Assembly (NCBI RefSeq): GCF_021403115.1
Contig: NZ_JAJSSH010000014.1
Coordinates: forward strand, 1 to 64,000
DNA from: Sphingobium sufflavum
GTDB lineage: Bacteria; Pseudomonadota; Alphaproteobacteria; Sphingomonadales; Sphingomonadaceae
Direction of reading: 5' to 3'
Length of the DNA stretch: 64,000 bases
Shown here: positions 47,077 through 57,222 of the stretch, piece by piece
How positions within the stretch are numbered: position 1 is the first letter of the stretch
How the letters are laid out: each line of letters begins with the position of its first letter
Notes under the pieces: model-generated
Seen by the model: the letters and a program-made list of their open reading frames with translations, nothing else
Databases searched by the model: none
Told to the model about the DNA's origin: nothing
Program-made: the position numbers and the translations under genes

Positions 47077-47238
47077 GCCACAAGCGCTTAAGGGAAGCAC
47101 GGCCCAGCGACAAGATGGGAGTCGCCCCTACCCCAGCCCTTCCCTGCCGTATCAGGGGTATTTCTGGCATATTTCGGAGTCGCGCTTCACAAAACGCATG
47201 GCGCTGCCCCCTGTACAAGCCCGCCCCTGAACGACAAC

Positions 47239-47263
47239 GCCCGCTGGCGGGAGACCAGCGGGC
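47239..47263 (-). terminator. Hairpin terminator of recA
   Basis: GCCCGCTGG (47239-47247) pairs perfectly with CCAGCGGGC (47255-47263) around a 7-base loop, 27 bases past the recA stop. The T-run is weak. Confidence 0.6.
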
Positions 47264-47289
47264 GCGTGCCATGGCAATGGAGACGTCTT

Positions 47290-48366
47290 TTATTCGCCGT
47301 CGTCGTCGCTGTCCGGGCCGGTCATCATGCCTTCGGCGACCGCTTCGGTCTTGCCCCGGATCGCCTTTTCCAGCTTATCCATCATCTCCGGGTTTTCCTT
47401 GAGGAAAGTCTTGGAATTCTCCCGTCCCTGCCCGATGCGAACCGAATCATAAGAGAACCAGGCGCCCGATTTCTCTACGATGCCCGCCTTGACACCCAGG
47501 TCGAGAATCTCGCCGACCTTGGAGATGCCCTCGCCATACATGATGTCGAATTCGACCTGCTTGAACGGCGGGGCGACCTTGTTCTTGACCACCTTCACCT
47601 TGGTCGCGTTACCGACGATATCGTCGCGATCCTTGATCTGGCCGGTGCGGCGAATGTCGAGACGGACCGACGCGTAGAATTTCAGCGCATTGCCGCCGGT
47701 CGTCGTCTCCGGGTTACCGTACATCACGCCGATCTTCATGCGGAGTTGGTTGATGAAGATCACCATGCAGCGCGAACGGCTGATCGAGCCGGTCAACTTG
47801 CGCAGTGACTGGGACATGAGGCGCGCCTGAAGGCCGACATGGCTGTCGCCCATCTCACCCTCAATTTCCGCGCGGGGAACGAGCGCAGCAACCGAATCGA
47901 CGACCAGAACGTCGATGGCGTTGGACCGCACCAGCGTATCGACGATCTCCAGCGCTTGCTCACCCGTGTCGGGCTGCGACACGATCAGTTCGTCGATGTT
48001 GACGCCCAGCTTCTTGGCATAGACGGGATCGAGCGCATGTTCGGCATCGACAAAGGCTGCCGTGCCACCGGTCTTCTGCGCCTCTGCAATGACGTGCAGC
48101 GCCAGCGTGGTCTTGCCGGAGCTTTCCGGGCCATACACCTCGATCACGCGGCCGCGCGGCAGGCCACCGACGCCAAGCGCGATGTCGAGACCGAGCGAAC
48201 CGGTCGAGATCGCCTCCACCTGCATCGTCTCCTTCGAGCCGAGCCTCATCGCAGAACCCTTGCCGAACGCACGGTCGATCTGCGCGAGCGCTGCTTCCAA
48301 AGCCTTTTGTCTGTCCATGGTCCCCGTCTTCTTATCGCTGTCGATCAGCTTCAGCTGTGCGCTCAT
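47290..48366 (-). CDS. recA: Recombinase RecA
   Basis: Strand-exchange ATPase and SOS co-protease. 358 residues with Walker [15 protein letters not shown], Walker [11 protein letters not shown], the L2 loop region [19 protein letters not shown], and an acidic C-terminal tail. The SOS box at 48452-48466 lies 86 bases upstream of the start, which indicates LexA control. Confidence 0.97.
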   Translation of the reverse strand: MSAQLKLIDSDKKTGTMDRQKALEAALAQIDRAFGKGSAMRLGSKETMQVEAISTGSLGLDIALGVGGLPRGRVIEVYGPESSGKTTLALHVIAEAQKTGGTAAFVDAEHALDPVYAKKLGVNIDELIVSQPDTGEQALEIVDTLVRSNAIDVLVVDSVAALVPRAEIEGEMGDSHVGLQARLMSQSLRKLTGSISRSRCMVIFINQLRMKIGVMYGNPETTTGGNALKFYASVRLDIRRTGQIKDRDDIVGNATKVKVVKNKVAPPFKQVEFDIMYGEGISKVGEILDLGVKAGIVEKSGAWFSYDSVRIGQGRENSKTFLKENPEMMDKLEKAIRGKTEAVAEGMMTGPDSDDDGE

Positions 48367-48451
48367 CAGTCGTCCCCATGCGGTGAAAGGTCAATCGGGA
48401 AAGGGCGGCGATTCCGCCGGATGCTCACGATGTACCGCATATGTTCTGTTG

Positions 48452-48466
48452 GAACAAGAGGAGAAC
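48452..48466 (-). promoter_or_regulatory. SOS box (LexA operator) of recA
   Basis: On the minus strand the sequence reads GTTC-TCCTCTT-GTTC, a perfect match to the alphaproteobacterial LexA direct repeat GTTCN7GTTC. It is 86 bases upstream of the recA start, in the recA promoter region. Confidence 0.85.
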
Positions 48467-48487
48467 GAATTCGTCCCGTAAAATTCC

Positions 48488-48850
48488 TCAGCCCTCGAAC
48501 AGGCCCGCCAGCGAGCGTTCGAGCGCGTCGATCAGATAGGGCTTGCCGAGAACCGGTGCGCCCTTGAGGTCCGGGGGCACGCCATGGCCGCCGTCGCCGC
48601 TAGCGAACAGGAAGGGCACGCCCTGATCCTGAAGCCGCCGCGCGATCGTCCAGACCGGTCCATCACCGAGGTTGCAGTCGAGCAGCGCCGCATCCACCTC
48701 CTGCCCTGAATCGAGCAGGGTCTGGCACTGCGCCCCGGTCATGCAGACGCCCGCGACATGATAACCGAGCTGATCCAGAAAATCCTCGACCATCATGCTG
48801 ATCATCGCTTCATCCTCGGCGATGAGTATCCGTCGTGCGGGCGCTGTCAT
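48488..48850 (-). CDS. Single-domain response regulator
   Basis: A 120-residue stand-alone receiver (CheY-like): LIAEDEAMISMMVEDFLDQL, phospho-acceptor Asp in AALLDCNLGDG (~residue 58), and the conserved lysine in VLGKPYL. There is no output domain. Its start overlaps the CckA stop by 4 nt, so it is made with that kinase. It could be a phosphate sink or relay partner of CckA, or work with another kinase; it does not resemble CpdR closely enough to name. Confidence 0.85.
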   Translation of the reverse strand: MTAPARRILIAEDEAMISMMVEDFLDQLGYHVAGVCMTGAQCQTLLDSGQEVDAALLDCNLGDGPVWTIARRLQDQGVPFLFASGDGGHGVPPDLKGAPVLGKPYLIDALERSLAGLFEG

Positions 48851-51279
48851 GATGGAACCACCGTCTCCTGTACTGTCTGCGTCTCCGCGCGACTCGCCGC
48901 CAGCGTGTCACGGGCCGCCTCCGCAATCTGGGCGACCGAAAAAGGCTTTGGCAGGAAGCTGACATTGGGAATGTCGATCGACTTGCGAAGCTGTTCCTCC
49001 GCATAGCCGGACATGAACAGGACGGGCAAGTCGGGACGCGCCTTGCGCGCTTCGCGAACCATCGCGGGGCCGTCCATGCCCGGCATGACGACGTCCGAAA
49101 TCAACAGGTCGACATGGCTCATCTCCGCCAGGCGGGCGAGGCCCTGCTCCCCGTCGGGCGCGACGGTGACGCTGTAGCCCTGCCGGGTCAGCGCCCGTTC
49201 CGCGACGTTGCGGACCATATCCTCATCCTCCACCAGCAGGATGGTGCCGGTGCCCCAGGTATCGGGCAGGACCACCTTGCGCTGCACGGGGCGGACGGCG
49301 ACTTCGCCCGGTTCCGCCGCATGGACAGGGAGATAGATTTTGAACTCCGTCCCTTTGCCCAGTTCCGAATCGGCAAAGATGAAGCCGCCCGACTGCTTGA
49401 CGATGCCATAGACGGTGGAGAGGCCGAGGCCGGTGCCCTTGCCGACTTCCTTGGTGGTGAAGAAAGGCTCGAAAATCTTGTTCAGCACGTCCGGCTGGAT
49501 GCCGGTGCCCGAATCGCTGACGCTGAGGCCGGTATAATCGGTCGCGGGCATGATCTCGCTGCGGATCGTGCGGACATCCTTGGCGGGCAGCGCAAAGGTG
49601 CGGATGGTGACGGTTCCGCCATTGGGCATGGCGTCGCGGGCATTGACGACGAGGTTGACGATCACCTGTTCGAGCTGGCCGGGATCGGCGCGCACGGGGC
49701 CAAGGCCACGGCCATGGCTGACCGACAGGGTGATATTCTCACCCAGCAGCCGTTTCAGCAGGGCCGAAACCTCCGACACCACGTCGGGCAATTGCAGCAC
49801 CTGCGGGCGCAGCGTCTGCTGGCGGGAGAAGGCGAGGAGCTGGCGCGTCAGGCTGGCGGCGCGATTGCTGTTCGACTTGATCTGCTGAATATCGTCATAG
49901 TCGCTGTCGCCCGGCGTATGACGCATCAGCATCAGGTCGCAATGGCCGATGATCGCGGTCAGTACATTGTTGAAGTCATGCGCGACACCGCCCGCGAGCT
50001 GGCCCACGGCCTGCATTTTCGTCTGCTGCGCCACCTGCCGCTTGAGCCGCGTCTCCTCCGTATTATCGCGAAGGGACAGGAGGACGGACGCCTCGCCAAG
50101 GCCGCGCACGCCCGCGATGGAAAGGGAGACAGGCTCCTCCTGCGAGCGCAGGCGCACCGCGATGTCGCCTGCGACCTGCGACCCCACGGCATAGCGACGG
50201 ATCGCCTCCGCCACAGCCGCCTGATCCTCCGCGATGACGAGGTCGCCGGGATAGCTGGGCCGCTGGGTGGGCGTAATTCCCGCCGCACGGGCAAAGGCGT
50301 TGTTGAAGAAGAGCAGCCGCCCGTCCCGGTCCGCCATGGCGAGGCCGAACGGCAGCAGGGACAGCAAAGTCTCGACATAGGCGAGGCTGGAGGGAGCGTC
50401 GGCGCCCACCATATTGTCGTCGAGCAACAGGAGCAGCATCGGCCCCGACGGGTCGTTGGCGCGGATCGGCACCTGCACGATGCGGATGGGAACGGCGCGC
50501 TGCTCTTCCCGCGCGAAGAAGATGCGCCCCTTGGCATCGACGCGCATATAGGCGGCGAGATCGCGACCCGCGATATTACCATCGAGCCGCCCGGTGGCGC
50601 GCAACAGAAAGGCGGGATTGGCGGCGCGCACGCGGCCCTCCGCCCCGATCATGGCGGTCATGACCCCTGCTTCGGCCATATGCTCACCCGCCTGGCCGGA
50701 GATGATCCGCATGCAGTCGTCCATGACGTTGGCCTGCTGCACCGGCTGGAAACGCCAGAGGAGATAATCATCCGACCGGCCCGTACGCACGATGTCGGCG
50801 TCGAGGAGCAGGACGCCACGCGCGATCCCCTCCACCCGCGCCTCGCCATCGCGCCAGGCGGCGCGTCCGGCGGCGGTCAGCCGGTCGATGTCCGGCCCGG
50901 CCACCTTGAGCTGTGGTGGGGTAGGATAGCCGGGGAACCATTCACCGAACTGGTCGCTGGCGCAGATCAGGCGGCCGTTGCGGTCGGTGATCGCGATGGC
51001 GCTGCCGGTCGCCTGCGCGGCGGCGCGCGCCACGGTCCAGTCGGTCGCGACCGTCTGGTTCGCGCCGTCGCTTTCCGGGAACAGGCGGCGGGCGTACCAG
51101 ATGAGGAATACGCCCGCGAGGATGGTGGCCGCGAACCCACCCGCCAGCGCAGGCTCACGCACCGCCGCATAAAGGATGCCCGCACTGAACAAGGCGACAA
51201 GGCCGAGCAGCGGCAGAAGATGACGCGCCGAGGGACGACCGGTGATGTCCAGCAGGTCGTCGCGATGGGACGAAGCCAT
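48847..51279 (-). CDS. cckA: Hybrid histidine kinase CckA
   Basis: Cell-cycle phosphorelay kinase that phosphorylates CtrA via ChpT in Alphaproteobacteria. 810 residues: two N-terminal membrane spans (~20-62), PAS regions (~85-400, e.g. [19 protein letters not shown]), HisKA H-box [20 protein letters not shown] (~430), HATPase with [18 protein letters not shown], and a C-terminal receiver ([18 protein letters not shown]; Asp in [13 protein letters not shown]). The PAS-HK-receiver layout and the HDFNNVL H-box match CckA. A small receiver gene is coupled downstream. Confidence 0.92.
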   Translation of the reverse strand: MASSHRDDLLDITGRPSARHLLPLLGLVALFSAGILYAAVREPALAGGFAATILAGVFLIWYARRLFPESDGANQTVATDWTVARAAAQATGSAIAITDRNGRLICASDQFGEWFPGYPTPPQLKVAGPDIDRLTAAGRAAWRDGEARVEGIARGVLLLDADIVRTGRSDDYLLWRFQPVQQANVMDDCMRIISGQAGEHMAEAGVMTAMIGAEGRVRAANPAFLLRATGRLDGNIAGRDLAAYMRVDAKGRIFFAREEQRAVPIRIVQVPIRANDPSGPMLLLLLDDNMVGADAPSSLAYVETLLSLLPFGLAMADRDGRLLFFNNAFARAAGITPTQRPSYPGDLVIAEDQAAVAEAIRRYAVGSQVAGDIAVRLRSQEEPVSLSIAGVRGLGEASVLLSLRDNTEETRLKRQVAQQTKMQAVGQLAGGVAHDFNNVLTAIIGHCDLMLMRHTPGDSDYDDIQQIKSNSNRAASLTRQLLAFSRQQTLRPQVLQLPDVVSEVSALLKRLLGENITLSVSHGRGLGPVRADPGQLEQVIVNLVVNARDAMPNGGTVTIRTFALPAKDVRTIRSEIMPATDYTGLSVSDSGTGIQPDVLNKIFEPFFTTKEVGKGTGLGLSTVYGIVKQSGGFIFADSELGKGTEFKIYLPVHAAEPGEVAVRPVQRKVVLPDTWGTGTILLVEDEDMVRNVAERALTRQGYSVTVAPDGEQGLARLAEMSHVDLLISDVVMPGMDGPAMVREARKARPDLPVLFMSGYAEEQLRKSIDIPNVSFLPKPFSVAQIAEAARDTLAASRAETQTVQETVVPS

Positions 51280-51311
51280 CGCCTATCGCTCCCGCAAGAG
51301 AAGAGAGGCCA

Positions 51312-51932
51312 TCATAGAGGCGCGGCCTGCACCGGGGCCGGTTCCTCCGCCACCGCGGCGACGGGGGGAGTCCGGCGATCGGCACGTTCCTGCGCGCGTG
51401 CCTTCCACTTCGCGCCAATGCGCGCGCGCCACGCGAAGCTGGCGATCAGATAGCCGATGGCGGCGGACACGACCGACACCACGAACAGGCCCACCAGCAG
51501 CGCGGGGGCGGCGTCGGACAGCAGCCAACTGGTCCATTCGCCCACGCTCGCATGATTTTCGATGAGGGCATAGAAACGCGAAATATCCGCCGACCGTCCG
51601 AGCAGATTATTGCCAATGTAGAGCGACAGGCCGACGAGGAACGGCGTTGTCGCGGGGTTGGAGAGGAAGGTCATGGCCGCCGCAATGGGCACATTAGCCC
51701 GGCATGGCAGAGCCAGCAACGCGGCACCGGCGATCTGGAGACCGGGGATCAGCAGGAAAATGCCGACCAGCGTGCCCAGCGCGACTCCACGCGGCACCGA
51801 CCGGCGGGTGAAGCGCCACAGTTCGGGCGCAAGGACGCGGTGCGCCACCGGACGGATGAAGCGATTCTGCTCCAGGCTTTCCCGGCTGGGCACATTGTCC
51901 CTGTAGATGCGGGCAATATGCCGCTTCACCAT
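51312..51932 (-). CDS. DUF2062 family membrane protein
   Basis: A 206-residue protein from ATG 51932. The core PRGVALGTLVGIFLLIPGLQ, then CRANVPIAAAMTFLSNPATT, is the DUF2062 signature. Two or three membrane spans follow, the last at VVSVVSAAIGYLIASFAW. Function is not established. It lies between cckA and smpB, separated from smpB by 16 bases, a position seen in other sphingomonads. Confidence 0.82.
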   Translation of the reverse strand: MVKRHIARIYRDNVPSRESLEQNRFIRPVAHRVLAPELWRFTRRSVPRGVALGTLVGIFLLIPGLQIAGAALLALPCRANVPIAAAMTFLSNPATTPFLVGLSLYIGNNLLGRSADISRFYALIENHASVGEWTSWLLSDAAPALLVGLFVVSVVSAAIGYLIASFAWRARIGAKWKARAQERADRRTPPVAAVAEEPAPVQAAPL

Positions 51933-51948
51933 CAGCCCCGATCCCTCA

Positions 51949-52431
51949 TCAACCCTTGTCCCGCATGATGCGGCTCTGCTCGCGCTTCCAGTCGCGATCC
52001 TTGACCGTCTCGCGCTTGTCCTGGACATTTTTGCCCTTGGCGATGGCCAGTTCCATCTTGGCCCGGCCCTGGCTGTTGAAATAAACGGTCAGGGGAACCA
52101 GCGTCATGCCCTTGCGCGCGACGGCGCCGTGCATCTTCTCGATTTCGCGCTCCCGCAGCAGCAGTTTGCGGACCCGCTTCGGCTCATGATTGTAGCGGTT
52201 GCCATGGCTGAACTCCGGGATGTTGCTGTTGACCAGCCACACCTGCCCGTCCTTCACCTCAGCATAGCTTTCCACGATGGAGCCTTGCCCACCGCGCAGG
52301 GACTTCACCTCCGTCCCGGTCAGCGCGATGCCCGCCTCATAGACGTCCTCGATAAAAAACTCGAACCGTGCGCGCCGGTTCTCGGCGACGGTCTTTACCT
52401 TGTCGAATTCTGCGGGGCGTGGACGGGCCAT
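51949..52431 (-). CDS. smpB: SsrA-binding protein SmpB
   Basis: Partner of tmRNA in trans-translation of stalled ribosomes. 160 residues with the beta-barrel core [40 protein letters not shown], and the basic C-terminal tail [18 protein letters not shown] that enters the ribosome. The ssrA gene is not in the window. It is downstream of dapA on the same strand. Confidence 0.95.
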   Translation of the reverse strand: MARPRPAEFDKVKTVAENRRARFEFFIEDVYEAGIALTGTEVKSLRGGQGSIVESYAEVKDGQVWLVNSNIPEFSHGNRYNHEPKRVRKLLLREREIEKMHGAVARKGMTLVPLTVYFNSQGRAKMELAIAKGKNVQDKRETVKDRDWKREQSRIMRDKG

Positions 52432-52495
52432 GGTGCCTTAATGGTTAAGAGGTATGTGAGGATAGGCGCGCCCAGATGTAGGTGAGATGGACCGC

Positions 52496-53374
52496 CTACA
52501 CCAGACCCGCAATTTCAAGAGCACGATCAATCGTCGCACGGGCGGGGCCGGACGGCGGCGTGATGGGCAGGCGCACCTCGTCCGGCATGTCCGGCCGCAC
52601 ACGGGTCAGCGCATATTTCACCGGGCCCGGCGACGTGTCGCAGAACATCGCGTCGTGCAGCGGATAGAGCCGGTCCTGCAACGCCAGCGCCAGTTCCCAG
52701 TCGCCGTTCAGCGTCGCCGCCTGAAACTCCGCGACGAGGCGCGGCGCGACATTGGCGGTGACGGAAATGCAACCGACGCCGCCCATGGCGTTGAAGCCCA
52801 GCGCCGTCTCGTCATTGCCCGACATCTGGCAGAAATCCTCACCCGCCGCGAGGCGCTGCGCCGTCACCCGGCCCAGATTGCCGGTCGCATCCTTGATACC
52901 GACGATGGTGTCATATTCCTCCACCAGCCGCTGGATCACCGGAACGCCGATGTCGGTAATGGTGCGGCTGGGCACGTTATAGAGGATGATGGGCAGATCG
53001 CACCGCTTCGCCAGCCAGGCGAAATGCTGATACACACCCTCCTGATTGGGCTTGTTATAGTAAGGCGCGACGACCAGTGCCGCATCGGCGCCGGCGGCCT
53101 GCGCGGCGACCATATGCTCCAGCGCGATGCGCGTGTCGTTGGAACCGCAGCCCGCGATCACCGGCACGCGGCCCGCCGCCTGCTCCACGCACAGGGCGAT
53201 GACGCGATTATGCTCCTCAATGGTCATGGTGGCGCTTTCGCCGGTCGTGCCGCAGGGGACGAGGCCGGTCGACCCCTCCTCTATCTGCCAGTCCACAAGG
53301 GCGCGGAATGCTTTCTCATCCACCGCGCCATCGCGAAAAGGCGTCAGCAGCGCGGGGATAGAACCGGAAAACAT
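52496..53374 (-). CDS. dapA: 4-hydroxy-tetrahydrodipicolinate synthase
   Basis: Condenses pyruvate with aspartate semialdehyde in lysine/diaminopimelate synthesis. 292-residue TIM barrel: FSGSIPALLTPF start, GTTGESATMTIEEHNRVI, Tyr in ILYNVPSRT, and the Schiff-base lysine in TIVGIKDATGNLGRV. Divergent from the lytic transglycosylase, with 43 bases between starts. Diaminopimelate supply and peptidoglycan turnover being side by side is common in this group. Confidence 0.95.
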   Translation of the reverse strand: MFSGSIPALLTPFRDGAVDEKAFRALVDWQIEEGSTGLVPCGTTGESATMTIEEHNRVIALCVEQAAGRVPVIAGCGSNDTRIALEHMVAAQAAGADAALVVAPYYNKPNQEGVYQHFAWLAKRCDLPIILYNVPSRTITDIGVPVIQRLVEEYDTIVGIKDATGNLGRVTAQRLAAGEDFCQMSGNDETALGFNAMGGVGCISVTANVAPRLVAEFQAATLNGDWELALALQDRLYPLHDAMFCDTSPGPVKYALTRVRPDMPDEVRLPITPPSGPARATIDRALEIAGLV

Positions 53375-53417
53375 TCATAAACTCCTTCAAATCACGCGAC
53401 CACGGGGCCATACTGAC

Positions 53418-55571
53418 ATGACACGCAGCCGTTCACCGCCGGATCAGGATCGCATTGCCATAATGTCCATCATGGGAAAAGCCCCCCGGATCATGCTTCC
53501 ATCAGGGATTGCCGCCGTCGCCCTGATCGCGGCCTACAGCTTTGCGGACGCGCAGGTGGCGATACCCGGCTGGGCGCAGGCCGGTGGCGCAGCGGCCCCC
53601 GCCAGCCAACCGGCCCTGACGGTGCAGCCGATACCTGGCCAGACCGGTGCCGCGACGGTGCAGGACTGGCGCAGCGCGACGACGCAACTGGTCCAGCCCG
53701 TCTCCCCCGCCGACCAGAGCATCGACGCCACCATCGCCGAATGGCGTCGCCTGCAACAGAACGACGTGCTGGGCTTTTCCGCCTATGCTGGCTTCCTGCT
53801 CACCAATCCCGGCTGGCCGAGCGAGGACCGGATGCGGCGGCTGGCGGAAGCGCAGGCGGACCCGTCGGGCTATAACAGCACGCAGACCATAGCCTTCTTC
53901 TCCCGCTTTCCGCCGACCACCGCGACGGGCGAGGCGCGCTATGCCTTTGCGCTGGCCTCCGCGAACCGGGCGAATGAGGCACGCGACGCCGCGCGGCGGG
54001 CGTGGGTCGGCGGCACGCTGAATGTGGTGGACGAACAACGGCTGATGTCGCTGTTCGCCGGGGCCTTCACGCCGGAGGATCATGCGCGCCGGGCCGACAT
54101 ATTGCTGTGGGTCGGCGACCGGCCGGGGGCGCAGCGCGTCTCCGCATGGCTGTCCCCTGCCCGCCGCACCGTCGTCGACGCGCGTATCGCGATGCAGAGC
54201 AAATGGCCCGACGCAGCGCAGCGGATCGCGGCGGCCGATGCCTATGGCCTCTCCGACGGCGGCTATCTCGCCGACAAGTCGAAATGGCTGCGCGACAGCA
54301 ATGACTGGGGCGGCGCGCGGACGATATTGGCCGACCGCCAGACGCTCGCCACGCCGGTCGCCGCGCCGGAAAAATGGTATGAGACGCTGCTGACCGCCGC
54401 ACGCGCGGCGGGTAACGATACCAACTGGACGACCGCCTATGCCATCGCGTCCAAGGTGGACGACGCCTTTCCGGCGGGCACCGACGTCAGCGACAAGGCG
54501 ATCGGGGTGCGCGACGATTATACCAGCCTGACCTGGCTGGCGGGCACGGCGGCACTTAACCGGCTAGGCCGCCCCGCCGACGCCATCGGCATGTTCACCC
54601 GATACGCGGGGGGCGCACGCTCGCCGCAGACAATCTCCAAAGGCTATTATTGGGCCGGGCGCGCCGCCAGCGCCGCCGGACGCGAGCGGGAGGCGCAGGA
54701 ACATTTCCGCCGTGCCTCTATCTATCCCGACCAATATTATGGGCAGTTGTCGCTGGAGCGGCTGGGGCAGCCCGTGCCCCTGCCCGCCGGAGCCAATCGC
54801 ACCGCCGTGGTGAGCGACGCCGAACGGCAGGCCTTCGCCAACCGGACCGTCGTGCGCGCCGCGCGGCGGCTGGGCGCGACGGGCAACTGGCAGGACCAGA
54901 GCCGCTTTCTGCGCGCCATCGCCAATGGCGCAGCGACGGAGCAGGAGCATATCCTGATCGGGGAGCTGGCCCAGTCGCTGGCCCGGCCCGACCTGGGCGT
55001 CATGGCCGGGCGACGGGCGCTGTCCAGCGGCCTGTCAGGCCAGACCAACAGCAGCTTCCCCCGCGTGTCCGTGCCGGAGGAACATGGCGACAACTGGACG
55101 ATGATCCATGCCATCGCCCGGCAGGAAAGCCAGTTCGACCGGCAGATCGTGTCCAGCGCCGGGGCGCGCGGCCTGATGCAGTTGATGCCCGGCACAGCGC
55201 GGGAAACGGCGGGCAAGCTGGGCATGGGCTATGACATCAGCTCACTCAACGAGCCAGGCTATAACATCCGCCTTGGCAGCACCTATTTCCAGCGGATGAT
55301 GATCTATTATAACGGCAGCTATCCGCTGGCGGTTGCGGCCTATAATGCCGGGCCGGGCAATGTGAACAAATGGCTGCGCGCCAATGGCGACCCGCGCCAG
55401 GGCGGCGACATCGTGCAGTGGATCGAGGATATTCCCATTTTCGAGACACGAAATTATGTCCAGCGCGTTCTGGAGAATGCGGTGGTCTATGACCAGCTCA
55501 ACCCCCGCACGGGCGGCCTGCGGACGGCGACGCCGCTCAGCCGCTATCTCGGCAAGAACCGGCCGGGTTGA
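53418..55571 (+). CDS. Soluble lytic murein transglycosylase (Slt family)
   Basis: Cleaves peptidoglycan to 1,6-anhydromuropeptides in the periplasm. About 717 residues. A signal segment (LPSGIAAVALIAAYSFADAQ) is followed by a long helical solenoid (~60-480) and the C-terminal lysozyme-like domain with catalytic Glu in AIARQESQFDRQIVSSAGAR, then GLMQLMPGTA and AYNAGPGNVNKWLR. Start is 53418 or the in-frame ATG 53463; the latter gives a more usual signal-peptide length. Confidence 0.9.
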   Translation: MTRSRSPPDQDRIAIMSIMGKAPRIMLPSGIAAVALIAAYSFADAQVAIPGWAQAGGAAAPASQPALTVQPIPGQTGAATVQDWRSATTQLVQPVSPADQSIDATIAEWRRLQQNDVLGFSAYAGFLLTNPGWPSEDRMRRLAEAQADPSGYNSTQTIAFFSRFPPTTATGEARYAFALASANRANEARDAARRAWVGGTLNVVDEQRLMSLFAGAFTPEDHARRADILLWVGDRPGAQRVSAWLSPARRTVVDARIAMQSKWPDAAQRIAAADAYGLSDGGYLADKSKWLRDSNDWGGARTILADRQTLATPVAAPEKWYETLLTAARAAGNDTNWTTAYAIASKVDDAFPAGTDVSDKAIGVRDDYTSLTWLAGTAALNRLGRPADAIGMFTRYAGGARSPQTISKGYYWAGRAASAAGREREAQEHFRRASIYPDQYYGQLSLERLGQPVPLPAGANRTAVVSDAERQAFANRTVVRAARRLGATGNWQDQSRFLRAIANGAATEQEHILIGELAQSLARPDLGVMAGRRALSSGLSGQTNSSFPRVSVPEEHGDNWTMIHAIARQESQFDRQIVSSAGARGLMQLMPGTARETAGKLGMGYDISSLNEPGYNIRLGSTYFQRMMIYYNGSYPLAVAAYNAGPGNVNKWLRANGDPRQGGDIVQWIEDIPIFETRNYVQRVLENAVVYDQLNPRTGGLRTATPLSRYLGKNRPG

Positions 55572-55608
55572 GGCGGATTATCCCGATAACAATGACGAAC
55601 AGGATGCC

Positions 55609-55851
55609 ATGACAGAGAATAAAGCGAATCCCGCAGCCGAAGCCGAAACCGATGCGGCAACCGCCAAGGCCCCCGACCATGAGAAAGGCAACGGCATCGC
55701 TGCGGACGCACCGTCGCATGACAAGGGCAATGGCGTCACCGCCAGCGAAAAGGGCAACGGCGTGTCGTCCAAAGTCTGGATGGGCACCGCCGTCGGCGTC
55801 GGCTCCGCCGCGCTGGTCGCCGCACTAATGTACGCCAAGCGCCGCAAATAA
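55609..55851 (+). CDS. Small membrane protein with three KGNG repeats
   Basis: An 80-residue protein starting at ATG 55609 (AGGA at 55601-55604). The hydrophilic Ala/Asp-rich N-terminal half carries three evenly spaced KGNG units (26-29, 39-42, 48-51), each preceded by Glu or Asp. A C-terminal membrane helix VWMGTAVGVGSAALVAALMY and a basic end (AKRRK) follow, so the repeats probably face the periplasm or cytoplasm from a tail anchor. No family is recognised. Its stop shares a base with the greB start, coupling the two. Confidence 0.65.
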   Translation: MTENKANPAAEAETDAATAKAPDHEKGNGIAADAPSHDKGNGVTASEKGNGVSSKVWMGTAVGVGSAALVAALMYAKRRK

Positions 55852-56339
55852 TGAGTGCGGCGGGGGCGCCCAATTATATCACGCCCGCAGGCTATTCGGC
55901 GCTGCGGGCGGAATATGACAATCTGCTGGGCGTCGAGCGTCCGGCCATTGTGGAGGTCGTCAGCTGGGCCGCCGGAAACGGCGACCGCAGCGAGAATGGC
56001 GACTATCTCTATGGCCGCAAACGGATGCGCGAGATCGACCGCCGCCTAAAATTCCTCGCCACCCGGATGAAGAGCGCCAGGGTGGTCGACCCGATGGAGC
56101 AACCGGACAAGAGCCGCGCCTTTTTCGGCGCGACCGTGACCATCGCGGACGAGGACGATAACCAGCGCACCGTCACGCTGATCGGCGATGACGAAGCGGA
56201 GGCGGACAAGGGCCGCATCGGCTGGAACAGCCCCCTTGCCCGCGCGCTGCGCGGCGCCGTGGTGGGCGACCTGCGCCGCGTCACCCTGCCCGGCGGGGTC
56301 AAGGAATGGGAAGTGGTGGAGATACTCTACCACGGCTGA
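55851..56339 (+). CDS. greB: Transcription elongation factor GreB
   Basis: Rescues backtracked RNA polymerase by stimulating transcript cleavage. 162 residues: N-terminal coiled coil (~15-80) with the acidic tip region NGDRSENGDYLYGRKRMREI, and a C-terminal FKBP-like domain (DEDDNQRTVTLIGDDEAEAD, SPLARALRGAVVGD). The GDRSENGDY...KRMREID segment favours GreB over GreA. Its ATG overlaps the stop of the KGNG-repeat gene by one base. Confidence 0.9.
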   Translation: MSAAGAPNYITPAGYSALRAEYDNLLGVERPAIVEVVSWAAGNGDRSENGDYLYGRKRMREIDRRLKFLATRMKSARVVDPMEQPDKSRAFFGATVTIADEDDNQRTVTLIGDDEAEADKGRIGWNSPLARALRGAVVGDLRRVTLPGGVKEWEVVEILYHG

Positions 56340-56379
56340 CCGAGGGGGTCGGCCATTCCAATCGGGTTACGCGCCCGCC

Positions 56380-57168
56380 TCAGCCCTTCCCCGGCGCATA
56401 GCCGAACGCATCCTGCGCCAGCTTCACGACCGCCGGGTCGATTCCCGGCGGCTTCATCGGCACATGCTTCTCTAGCGCGTGGGCGATGGCGGTCAGCGCG
56501 GCGATGCGCGCAGCCTTACGGTTGTTGCCATCGATCACCGTCCAGGGCGCGGACTTGCTGTCCGTCTTGCGGAACATGTCGTCCATCGCCTTGAGATATT
56601 CCTCGCGATGGGCGCGGTTGCGATAATCCTCCTCGCCCGTCTTCCACCGCTTCCACGGATCATCGAGCCGCCCGGCAAATTGCCTGTCCTGCGTGTCCTG
56701 TGTGATGTGGAGGAACAGCTTGATGATGGCGGTGCCGCTGTCGACCTGTTGCGCCTCGAACGCGTTGATCTCGTCATAGCCGCGCTTCCATTCCTTCTTG
56801 GACGCAAAGCCCTCCACCCGTTCCACCAGCACGCGGCCATACCAACTGCGGTCGAAGATCGCGATTTCCCGGTCGCCGGGAACGCGCGTCCAGAAGCGCC
56901 AGAGGAAATGGCGGGTCCGCTCCGCCTCCGTCGGCGCGCTGATCGGCCAGACATGATAATAGCGCGGGTCCATCCGCGCGGTCAGCCGCTTTATGACGCC
57001 GCCCTTGCCGGCCGCGTCCCAGCCCTCCAGCATCACGATGCTGCGCTTGCCATGGATGATGTGCGCGGTCTGCACCCGCTCGATGCGCTGCTGAAGCTGC
57101 TTCAGCGCCTCATCATAGTCGCCGTCGAAACCGGCGCCCTTCTCATAATCGGATAGGTCGATCGCCAT
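56380..57168 (-). CDS. ppk2: Polyphosphate kinase 2 family protein
   Basis: Transfers phosphate between polyphosphate and nucleotides. 262 residues from ATG 57168 (GGAG with good spacing; the frame's upstream Met is less likely). Walker A is MLEGWDAAGKGGVIKRLTAR, Walker B/lid is IFDRSWYGRVLVERVEGF, and the late conserved APWTVIDGNNRKAARIA is present. Single-domain PPK2; whether it favours ADP, GDP or AMP cannot be read. It is convergent with greB. Confidence 0.9.
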   Translation of the reverse strand: MAIDLSDYEKGAGFDGDYDEALKQLQQRIERVQTAHIIHGKRSIVMLEGWDAAGKGGVIKRLTARMDPRYYHVWPISAPTEAERTRHFLWRFWTRVPGDREIAIFDRSWYGRVLVERVEGFASKKEWKRGYDEINAFEAQQVDSGTAIIKLFLHITQDTQDRQFAGRLDDPWKRWKTGEEDYRNRAHREEYLKAMDDMFRKTDSKSAPWTVIDGNNRKAARIAALTAIAHALEKHVPMKPPGIDPAVVKLAQDAFGYAPGKG

Positions 57169-57222
57169 GGCTACTCCTGTCATCGGTCAACGTACAGGAG
57201 AAGCCATGGCGGGCAAGAAGGT

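Noticed and set aside
44221..47091. 956-codon open frame antisense to alaS
   Set aside because: Same shadow effect; the real gene is alaS on the minus strand with complete synthetase motifs.
49114..51453. 779-codon open frame antisense to cckA
   Set aside because: Arg/His/Gly-rich translation without domains; cckA is unambiguous on the other strand.
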